Assembly: GCA_025458805.1 (NCBI GenBank)
Contig: JALORQ010000009.1
Location: forward strand, 1-36,308
DNA: 36,308 nucleotides
Direction: 5' to 3'
Source of the DNA: Rubrivivax sp.
GTDB lineage: Bacteria; Pseudomonadota; Gammaproteobacteria; Burkholderiales; Burkholderiaceae_C
This document shows, piece by piece, positions 9,952 through 17,162 of the stretch; position 1 is the first letter of the stretch; each line of letters begins with the position of its first letter. The notes beneath the pieces are model-generated. The model did no database searches, was not told where the DNA came from, and saw nothing but the letters and a program-made list of their open reading frames with translations. The position numbers and the translations under genes were made by a program.

Positions 9952-10317
9952 TCAGTAGCGCGACATGACGGTCGACAGCCGCAGCAGCGGCTGCCCTCCG
10001 GCGTCGAACACGATGGCGTCGACGCGCCGGAAGTTCGGGTTCGGGGTGCCGCGCACCTCGACGCGGCCGCCGAAGGGGCGTCCGAGCTGTTCGCACGCGA
10101 AGTCGACGTCGCCGATGCCGGGGAGCTCGCGCGCCAGGCGCAACCCGGTGAGCTGGTTCTCGGCGCACCACTGCGCGAGCGTCATCTCGCTTAGGCGACC
10201 GGCGTTGCCGGTGAGCGCCGATGCGGCGCGCAGGCCGGCGACGAGCGCGACCCCGACCACGACCAGCGCCACCATCACCTCGATCAGCGTGAAGCCGCCG
10301 CCGCGCAGGCGCTTCAC
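9952..10317 (-). CDS. gspI: Type II secretion minor pseudopilin GspI
   Basis: GTG start overlapping the gspH stop; GGGFTLIEVMVALVVVGVALVAGLRAASALTGNAGRL.... Confidence 0.93.
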   Translation of the reverse strand: MKRLRGGGFTLIEVMVALVVVGVALVAGLRAASALTGNAGRLSEMTLAQWCAENQLTGLRLARELPGIGDVDFACEQLGRPFGGRVEVRGTPNPNFRRVDAIVFDAGGQPLLRLSTVMSRY

Positions 10318-10808
10318 CGCGGCTCGTCCTCGGCGTCGACGGCGACGACGGCGAACGGCTCGAGCCCGTCGGTCGCCACCGCGGCACGCCGGTCGCCGAG
10401 CCGCAGAACGATGCGCTGCGGCGGCAGCAGCGCATCGGGACCGAGGATCACCGCGGCGGCGCCGACCACCTGCGCGGCGACACCTTCGTGCTGCCACGGA
10501 GCCGCGCCGTCCAGGCCCGGCGGCAGGCCGACGAAGCGCGGCGCCGCGCCGTCGGTGCCCGGCTGCCACGCGACCTCGAGCCCGGACGCGCGCGCCTCGG
10601 CGCGCGCGCCTTCGAGCCGCTGCGCGAGGCGCTCGGCCTCCTGTTCGAGCCGGACGGCGGCGGGGTCGCGCAGCGAGAAGGCCACCGCCGCGGCGGCGAT
10701 CGCGACGATCGCGACGACGACGAGCAGCTCGACCATCGTGAACCCGGCCGAGCGAGGGCGCGCGCCCGCGGCGCGCCGCCGTTCACTGCCACGAGCCGAT
10801 GTCGGCAT
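10314..10808 (-). CDS. gspH: Type II secretion minor pseudopilin GspH
   Basis: SAGFTMVELLVVVAIVAIAAAAVAFSLRDPAA...; short overlap with the 3' end of gspG. Confidence 0.92.
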   Translation of the reverse strand: MPTSARGSERRRAAGARPRSAGFTMVELLVVVAIVAIAAAAVAFSLRDPAAVRLEQEAERLAQRLEGARAEARASGLEVAWQPGTDGAAPRFVGLPPGLDGAAPWQHEGVAAQVVGAAAVILGPDALLPPQRIVLRLGDRRAAVATDGLEPFAVVAVDAEDEPR

Positions 10809-11235
10809 CCTTGCCTTCGCCTCCCGCCTGCCCGTCGGCGCCGAGGCTGAAGACGTCGATCTCGCCGTTGACGCCCGGATTCGCGTACTGGTAGGCGCGG
10901 CTCCACGGGTCCGCAGGCAGCTTGTCGAGGTACGGGCGCCAGTTGGCGGGCACCGGCGCCACGGTCGGCTTGCGCACCAGGGCCTCGAGGCCCTGCTCGG
11001 CGGTCGGGAAGCGCTGGTTGTCGAGCTTGTAGAGCTTGAGCGCCTGCATCAGGTTGTTGACGTCGGTGCGCGCCGCGGTGACGCGGGCGTCGTCGGCGCG
11101 GTCGAGCACGTTGGGCACGATCAGGGCAGCCAGCACGCCGATGATGACGAGCACGACCATCAGCTCGATCAGCGTGAAGCCGCGGCTGCGCGTGCGGGTC
11201 GGCCGCAGGGTGTCGGTCGGGGCGGGGTTCGGCAT
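10783..11235 (-). CDS. gspG: Type II secretion major pseudopilin GspG
   Basis: SRGFTLIELMVVLVIIGVLAALIVPNVLDRADDARVTAARTDVNNLMQALKLYKLDNQRFPTAEQGLEALV...DPWSRAYQYANPGVNGEIDVFSLGADG. The 1238-aa ORF containing it is over-extended. Confidence 0.97.
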   Translation of the reverse strand: MPNPAPTDTLRPTRTRSRGFTLIELMVVLVIIGVLAALIVPNVLDRADDARVTAARTDVNNLMQALKLYKLDNQRFPTAEQGLEALVRKPTVAPVPANWRPYLDKLPADPWSRAYQYANPGVNGEIDVFSLGADGQAGGEGKDADIGSWQ

Positions 11236-11266
11236 CGTCTCGGGGTCGTCGGCAGGGTCCAGCGCA

Positions 11267-11274
11267 TCATAATC
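11267..11274 (+). promoter_or_regulatory. Possible -10 element for gspC in the 47-bp gspG/gspC divergent intergenic region
   Basis: CATAAT (11268-11273), 9 nt before the gspC ATG; no convincing -35 identified. Confidence 0.3.
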
Positions 11275-11282
11275 GGCGCACC

Positions 11283-11936
11283 ATGTCAGCTCGCTGGGTC
11301 GGCTTCGGGGTCTGGGCAGCCGTCGCGGCGAGCGCGGTCTTCTGGGGCTTGCGCCTGTTCGCCGGCGGCGCGCCGGTGCCGAGCGGCGCCGTCGTCGCGT
11401 CGGCGGCGCCGCCCGAGGCCGACCTCTCGCGCGTGCTCGGCACGGTGCCCGAGCCCGAGGCACCCGACGATGCGGAAGAGCTTGCGGCCGACGACGGGCG
11501 CTTCGTCCTCGTCGGGGTGGTGGCGCCGCGCGCCGCCGAGCGCTCGCCGCAGGGCATCGCACTGATCGCCGTCGACGGCAAGCCGCCGCGGGCCTATCGC
11601 GTGGGCGCGACGGTCGACGGCGACCACGTGCTGCAGGCCGTGCAGTCGCGCGGCGCGATGATCGGCCCGCGCGGCGGCGATGCAGTCGTGCGGCTCGAGC
11701 TGCCGCCTCTGCCGCCCCCGGCGACCGGCGTTCCTGGCGCCGCGGGCACCACGTCGCGGCCGGCCGGTGTCGCGGTCCCGCCACGGCCCGGCATGCCCGG
11801 CATGCTGCGCCAGCCGCCGCCCGGCATCCCGCAGGGCTACAACCCGCCCGCGCCGCCCGGCGAGGAGCCGCCCGAGGTCGACGAGTCGGTGGAGCCGGTC
11901 GAGGGCGAGCCCGATTCGGGCGGCAACACCGGCTAG
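11283..11936 (+). CDS. gspC: Type II secretion protein GspC-like, short form without recognisable PDZ domain
   Basis: N-terminal TM followed by an HR-domain-like segment DDGRFVLVGVVAPRAAERSPQGIALIAVDGKPPRAYRVGATVDGDHVLQAVQSRGAMI, then a Pro/Gly-rich tail; divergent from gspG. Confidence 0.88.
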   Translation: MSARWVGFGVWAAVAASAVFWGLRLFAGGAPVPSGAVVASAAPPEADLSRVLGTVPEPEAPDDAEELAADDGRFVLVGVVAPRAAERSPQGIALIAVDGKPPRAYRVGATVDGDHVLQAVQSRGAMIGPRGGDAVVRLELPPLPPPATGVPGAAGTTSRPAGVAVPPRPGMPGMLRQPPPGIPQGYNPPAPPGEEPPEVDESVEPVEGEPDSGGNTG

Positions 11937-11949
11937 CGCACGCCGCCCC

Positions 11950-13881
11950 GTGACGGCCCCCGCGTCCGCCACCCACTCGCCATCGCAGGCGCTGATCGGG
12001 CACCTCGTCGCCGAGTTGCGGCAGTTCGCGCCCTTCGCCCAGATGGCCGCCGAGGACGTCGAGACCTTCGTGGGCGCGGCCCGGCAGACCTACCACGCAC
12101 CCGGCGAGGTGCTGCTGTCGCCCGAGAGCGGCCCGGTAAGGCGGCTGCTGCTGCTGCGCCGCGGCGCCGTGGTCGGGCGGCGGCGCGGCGCGGCGGGGGC
12201 GGCCGGGAGCTTCCAGCTCGATGCCGGCGAGCTCTTCCCGGTCGGCGCCGCGCTCGCGGCGCGGCCCGTGACGTCGGTGTACGAGGCGCTCGACGACTGC
12301 TTCTGCCTCGAGGTCGACGCCGCCGTCGCGCAATCGCTCGCCGCGCGCAACGCCGTCTGGGCCGACTTCCTCAACCGCCGCGTGCTGCAGCTGCTCGACC
12401 TGTCGAAGCAGGCGCTGCAGGCGGCGCAGGCATCGAGCGCGCTCGCCGAGCACTCGCTCGAGGCCCCGCTCGGCACGCTGCCGCGCAAGCCGCCGGTGGC
12501 CTGCGGGCCGGGCACGCCGCTGCGCGACGCGCTGCTCCTGATGCACGAGCGGCGCGTCGGCTCGGTGATGGTGCTCGGCGACGACGGCGCCGCGCTCGGC
12601 ATCCTGACGCGGCACGACGTGCTCGAGCGCGTGGCGCTCGCCCGCCCGCCCGAGGACACCCCGATCGAGCGGCTGATGTCGCGGCCGGTGCACACGCTGG
12701 ATCTTTCGGCCACGGCGCAGGACGCGGCGCTGCTGATGTCGCGTCACGGCGTGCGCCACGTGCCGCTGACCGAAGGCGGGCGCGTCGTCGGGATCGTCTC
12801 GGAGCGCGACCTCTTCGCGCTGCAGCGCCGCTCGCTCAACCAGGTCGGCGGCCGGGTGCGCCACGCCGCCGACCGGCAGGCGCTGATCGATGCCGCCGCC
12901 GAGATCCGGCGCTTCGCGCGGCTGCTGCTCGCGCAGGGGCTGTCGGCGCGCGCGCTGACCCAGCTCGTGAGCCACCTCAACGACCTGCTCGGCGAGCGCA
13001 TCGTCACGCTGGCGGCCGCCTCGCACGGCCTCGACCTGCAGCGCGCGTGCTGGCTCGTGTTCGGCTCCGAGGGCCGCGGCGAGCAGACGATCGCGACCGA
13101 CCAGGACAACGGCCTCGTCTTCGCGGCCGGCGACACGCCCGAGGCCGTCGAGGCCGAGCGCGCGCGCTGGCTGGCGCTCGGCCGCGAGGTCAACGAGACG
13201 CTCGACGCCTGCGGCATCCCGCTCTGCAAGGGCGGCATCATGGCCGGCAACCCGCGCTGCTGCCTGAGCAGCGACGAGTGGGTGGCGCGCTTCGCGCACT
13301 GGATGGAACACGGCGCGCCCGAGGACCTGCTGGCCGCGAGCATCTTCTTCGACTTCCGGCCGCTCGCCGGCAACGCGGCGCTCGTCGAGCCGATGCGCGC
13401 GGCGGTGACGCGGAGCGCGCCGCGTCTGCCGCGCTTCATGAAGCAGATGGCCGAGAACGCGCTGCGCACACGGCCGCCGATCGGCTGGGCCGGCGGCATC
13501 GAGGCCGAGCGCGACGGCGCGCACCAGTGGATCGACCTCAAGCTGCAGGGGACCACCCTCTTCGTCGACGCCGCGCGCATCTACGCGCTGGCGCACGGCT
13601 GCGCGGCGACCTCGACGCGCGAGCGCTTCGAGGCTGCCGGCCCGGCGATCGGCGCCTCGGCCGTCGAGGTGCAGAGCTGGATCGGCGCCTTCGAGTTCCT
13701 GCAGATGCTTCGGCTGCGCACGCAGGTCGGCGGCGCGACCGGCGACGACGCGTCGCCGCCGGCCCAGGCCAACCGGCTCGACGTCGCGTCGCTCGGCGCA
13801 ATCGACCGCCGCATCCTGAAGGAGTCGCTGCGCATGGCGCGCGAACTGCAGCAGCGGCTCGAGCTCGACTACCGGCGCTGA
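11950..13881 (+). CDS. cNMP-binding/CBS-pair/DUF294-type nucleotidyltransferase signalling protein
   Basis: GTG start after gspC. Cyclic-nucleotide-binding-like N-terminus (APGEVLLSPESGPVRRLLLLRRGAV), two CBS motifs (VMVLGDDGAALGILTRHDVLER; VGIVSERDLFALQR), and GlnD-like nucleotidyltransferase motif GSEGRGEQTIATDQDNGLVF. Confidence 0.88.
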   Translation: MTAPASATHSPSQALIGHLVAELRQFAPFAQMAAEDVETFVGAARQTYHAPGEVLLSPESGPVRRLLLLRRGAVVGRRRGAAGAAGSFQLDAGELFPVGAALAARPVTSVYEALDDCFCLEVDAAVAQSLAARNAVWADFLNRRVLQLLDLSKQALQAAQASSALAEHSLEAPLGTLPRKPPVACGPGTPLRDALLLMHERRVGSVMVLGDDGAALGILTRHDVLERVALARPPEDTPIERLMSRPVHTLDLSATAQDAALLMSRHGVRHVPLTEGGRVVGIVSERDLFALQRRSLNQVGGRVRHAADRQALIDAAAEIRRFARLLLAQGLSARALTQLVSHLNDLLGERIVTLAAASHGLDLQRACWLVFGSEGRGEQTIATDQDNGLVFAAGDTPEAVEAERARWLALGREVNETLDACGIPLCKGGIMAGNPRCCLSSDEWVARFAHWMEHGAPEDLLAASIFFDFRPLAGNAALVEPMRAAVTRSAPRLPRFMKQMAENALRTRPPIGWAGGIEAERDGAHQWIDLKLQGTTLFVDAARIYALAHGCAATSTRERFEAAGPAIGASAVEVQSWIGAFEFLQMLRLRTQVGGATGDDASPPAQANRLDVASLGAIDRRILKESLRMARELQQRLELDYRR

Positions 13882-13897
13882 GCGCCGAAGCGCCGCG

Positions 13898-14542
13898 ATG
13901 CCGCGCTGGAACCCGTTCGCCCGCCGTAGCGCCGCCGCCGACGACGGGCGCTGGGTCGTCATCGACGTCGAGACGAGCGGGCTCGACCCGGCCCGTGACC
14001 GGCTGCTCGCGATCGCCGGCGTCGCGGTGCGCCGGCAGGGCGCCGCCCCGGTGATCGACCTCGCCGACAGCTTCGAGATCGTGCTGCGCCAGGGCGAGGC
14101 CCGGCCGGTCGACCGCGACAACATCCTGCTGCACGGCATCGGCGTCGGCGCGCAGCGCGCCGGCGTGCCGCCGGCCGAGGCGCTGACCGCCTTCGAGCGC
14201 TGGACGGGCGACGCGCCCCGAATCGGCTTCCACGTCGGCTTCGACCGCGCGGTCATCGAGCGCGCCAATGCCGCCGTGCTCGGCCGGCGCGGCGACCATC
14301 GCTGGATCGACCTCGAGCCGCTCGCGGCGGTGACGCACCCGCAGGTGCCGGCACGGGCGCTCGACGAGTGGATGGCGCACTTCGGCATCACCTGCGCCGC
14401 GCGCCACGAGGCCGCCGCAGACGCGCTGGCCACCGCCGAACTGCTGCTGCGGCTGTGGCCGCGCCTCGCCGCCGAGGGCGCGACCGACGCGGCCGCCATG
14501 GCGCGGCTGGCGGCGACGCGGCGCTGGGTGGCGCCGAGGTAG
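13898..14542 (+). CDS. DnaQ-family 3'-5' exonuclease (DNA polymerase III epsilon-like)
   Basis: ExoI motif WVVIDVETSGLDPARDRLLAIAGVAV; GFHVGFDRAVIE; HEAAADALATAELLLRL. Confidence 0.88.
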   Translation: MPRWNPFARRSAAADDGRWVVIDVETSGLDPARDRLLAIAGVAVRRQGAAPVIDLADSFEIVLRQGEARPVDRDNILLHGIGVGAQRAGVPPAEALTAFERWTGDAPRIGFHVGFDRAVIERANAAVLGRRGDHRWIDLEPLAAVTHPQVPARALDEWMAHFGITCAARHEAAADALATAELLLRLWPRLAAEGATDAAAMARLAATRRWVAPR

Positions 14543-14593
14543 GCAGGGTACGGGCGCGCGCCGTCGCTTTCGCGCGCGCGACGCCGTGCCGGC

Positions 14594-15988
14594 TCAGGCC
14601 GGCGCGCCCCGCACCTGCAGGGCCGCCAGCAGCTTGCCGTGGATGCCGCCGAAGCCGCCGTTGCTCATCACGAGCACGTGGTCGCCGGGGCGGGCCGCGC
14701 GCACGACCTGGGCCGCGAGCGCATCGACGCTGTCGGCCACCTGGGCCTGGGTCCCCATCGGCGCCAGCGCCTCGCGCGCGTCCCAGCCGTACGGGCCCTG
14801 CAGGCAGAAGGCGAGGTCGGCCTCCTCGAGCGCCCACGGCAGCTGCGCCTTCATCGTGCCCAGCTTCATCGTGTTCGACCGCGGCTCGAAGACGGCCAGG
14901 ATGCGCTCGAGGCCGACCTTGCGGCGCAGCCCGTCGACGGTGCTGCGCATCGCCGTCGGGTGGTGCGCGAAATCGTCGTAGACCTTGACGCCGCCGGCCT
15001 CGCCGCGCAGTTCCATGCGCCGGCGCACGTTCTCGAAGCGCGCGAGCGCCGCCGCGCCGTCGGCCACCGGCACGCCGGCGTGCTCGGCGGCCAGCAGCGC
15101 GGCGAGCGCGTTCATCTGGTTGTGCTCGCCGATCAGCGGCCAGTCGACGCGGCCGATCTTGAGGCTGCCGCGCAGCACGTCGAACGCGTGCGGCTCGCCG
15201 CGCGCGCGCAGCACGCCCGGCTCTTCCTTGCGCGCGCCGAAGCGCTGCACCTCGCTCCAGCAGCCGCGCTGCAGCACGCGCGCCAGCGCCTCGTCACGCG
15301 CGTTGACGACCAGCCGCCCGCTCGCCGGCACGGTGCGCACGAGGTGGTGGAACTGCGTCTCGATGGCCGCCAGGTCCGGGAAGATGTCGGCGTGGTCGAG
15401 CTCGAGGTTGTTGAGCACCGCGGTGCGCGGCCGGTAGTGCACGAACTTGCTGCGCTTGTCGAAGAAGGCGGTGTCGTACTCGTCGGCCTCGATGACGAAG
15501 GGCGTGCCCAGCCGGCCCGGCACGGCCGCCCCCGGCTTGCCGAGCCGCGCCGAGACGCCGAAGTTGCGCGGCACGCCGCCGACCAGGAATCCGGGCTCGA
15601 GGCCGGCCGACTCCAGGATCCAGGCCAGCATCGAGGACGTCGTCGTCTTGCCGTGCGTGCCAGCCACCGCCAGCACGTGGCGGCCGGGCAGCACGTGATC
15701 GGCGAGCCACTGCGGTCCGCTCGTGTAGCGCGCGCCGGCGTCGAGCACCGCCTCGATGAGCGGGTTGCCCCGCGTCACGACGTTGCCGACGACGAAGACG
15801 TCGGGCGCCAGGCCCATCTGGTCGGCGCCCCAGCCCTCGATCAGGTCGATGCCCAGCGCGCGCAGCTGGTCGCTCATCGGCGGGTAGACGTTGGCGTCGC
15901 AGCCGGTGACGCGGTGCCCGGCCTCGCGCGCCAGTGCTGCGAGGCCGCCCATGAAGGTGCCGCAGATGCCGAGGATGTGCAGGTGCAT
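14594..15988 (-). CDS. mpl: UDP-N-acetylmuramate:L-alanyl-gamma-D-glutamyl-meso-diaminopimelate ligase
   Basis: MHLHILGICGTFMGGLAALAREAGHRVTGCDANVYPPMSDQLRALGI..., ATP loop VAGTHGKTTTSSMLAWIL, EADEYDTAFFDKRSKFVHYRPRTAVLNNLELDHADIF. Confidence 0.97.
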   Translation of the reverse strand: MHLHILGICGTFMGGLAALAREAGHRVTGCDANVYPPMSDQLRALGIDLIEGWGADQMGLAPDVFVVGNVVTRGNPLIEAVLDAGARYTSGPQWLADHVLPGRHVLAVAGTHGKTTTSSMLAWILESAGLEPGFLVGGVPRNFGVSARLGKPGAAVPGRLGTPFVIEADEYDTAFFDKRSKFVHYRPRTAVLNNLELDHADIFPDLAAIETQFHHLVRTVPASGRLVVNARDEALARVLQRGCWSEVQRFGARKEEPGVLRARGEPHAFDVLRGSLKIGRVDWPLIGEHNQMNALAALLAAEHAGVPVADGAAALARFENVRRRMELRGEAGGVKVYDDFAHHPTAMRSTVDGLRRKVGLERILAVFEPRSNTMKLGTMKAQLPWALEEADLAFCLQGPYGWDAREALAPMGTQAQVADSVDALAAQVVRAARPGDHVLVMSNGGFGGIHGKLLAALQVRGAPA

Positions 15989-15994
15989 GGCCCG

Positions 15995-16000
15995 ATTCTA
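15995..16000 (-). promoter_or_regulatory. Possible -10 element TAGAAT for mpl
   Basis: Reverse complement reads TAGAAT-cgggcc-ATG, only 6 nt from the start codon; no clear -35. Confidence 0.35.
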
Positions 16001-16092
16001 GGAAGCGGCCGGACGCCTTCGCCGGCCCCTCGGTCGGTCGGGTATGGCGCGCACCGTCGCTCCCGCGACGGCCGATCTGCTAGCGTCCTCGG

Positions 16093-16545
16093 GTGGCAGA
16101 GAGCTTCAGCGCATCCGCCTTCCGGGGCCTGCCCGGCATCGCCGAGCATCCTTGGGCCTACCCGGCGCTCGAGTCGGTGCACATCGCCGGCATCGCGCTG
16201 CTGGTCGGCAACGTGGTGCTCGTCGAGCTGCGCGTCTGGGGACTGGGGGCGGCGCTGCCGGTGCGGCCGCTGGCGCGGCTCGCGCTGGCGGTGGCGATGG
16301 CCGGTTTCGGCATCGTGGTCGCCAGCGGGCTGCTGATGTTCGCCGCCGCGCCGGCCGAGCTGCTCGCCAACCGCGTCTTCGTCGTGAAGATGGGGCTGGT
16401 GCTGCTGGCGGGCCTCAACGCGGCGTGGTTCCATGCGCGCGACGGGCTCGGCGCGGCCGACGGACTGGCGCGCGCGCAGATGCTGCTGTCGGCCGCGCTG
16501 TGGCTGGCCGTGATCGCCTGCGGCCGCTGGATCGGCTATGTGTGA
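16093..16545 (+). CDS. Small integral membrane protein (DUF6644-like)
   Basis: GTG start. Four hydrophobic helices; HPWAYPALESVHIAGIALLVGNVVLVELRVWGLG...VFVVKMGLVLLAGLNAAWFH. Confidence 0.65.
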   Translation: MAESFSASAFRGLPGIAEHPWAYPALESVHIAGIALLVGNVVLVELRVWGLGAALPVRPLARLALAVAMAGFGIVVASGLLMFAAAPAELLANRVFVVKMGLVLLAGLNAAWFHARDGLGAADGLARAQMLLSAALWLAVIACGRWIGYV

Positions 16546-16587
16546 CTTCGACCCGCGTCTCGCGCCGCACCGCGGCGCGTCTGGAGG

Positions 16588-17067
16588 ATGACCATGCATC
16601 GACGTCTCTTGCTGGCCGGCGGCGCGCTGCTCGCGCTGCGCCCGGCCTTCGCGCACCACGGCTGGAGCAGCTTCGACCAGTCGCAGCCGATCTACCTCGA
16701 GGGCACGGCGCGCAACGTGGCGTGGCGCAACCCGCACGCCGAACTGGTCCTCGAACTGCCTGCCGAACCCCGCCTGCCGGCGGACCTCGGCGCCCGCACG
16801 CCCCCGGCGCAGACGGCGCCGGTCGACGGCCGCGCGCTGCTCGCGCGGGCGCGGCTGCCCCAGCGCAGCGACAAGCGCTGGCAGGTCGAGCTGGCGCCGC
16901 TGACGCGGATGGAGGCCTGGAAGGTGCCGCAGATCCGCGACGGCGACACGGTGGCGGTGCTCGGATTCACGTTCGCCGGCGAGCGGGGCGACGCGGTGCT
17001 GCGCGCCGAGTACCTGTTCATCGGCGGCACGATCTACGGCCTGCGGTCGTCGCCCGCGACGTCGTAG
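16588..17067 (+). CDS. Exported DUF6152-like protein
   Basis: Signal-peptide-like MTMHRRLLLAGGALLALRPAFAHHGWSSFDQSQPIYLEGTARNVAWRNPHAELVLEL.... Confidence 0.7.
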   Translation: MTMHRRLLLAGGALLALRPAFAHHGWSSFDQSQPIYLEGTARNVAWRNPHAELVLELPAEPRLPADLGARTPPAQTAPVDGRALLARARLPQRSDKRWQVELAPLTRMEAWKVPQIRDGDTVAVLGFTFAGERGDAVLRAEYLFIGGTIYGLRSSPATS

Positions 17068-17162
17068 CGCGGTCTCGAGCTCGAGCGCGCGCCGGCCGCG
17101 CGGCATGTCACGCAGCTGCCATCGTCACGGCGCACACTGCGGGGCCCCGGAGGAGGCTGGCG

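Noticed and set aside
14562-14583. CGTCGC...GCGACG inverted repeat between the exonuclease and mpl 3' ends
   Set aside because: Only a 6-bp stem inside a CG-repeat stretch and no T-run.
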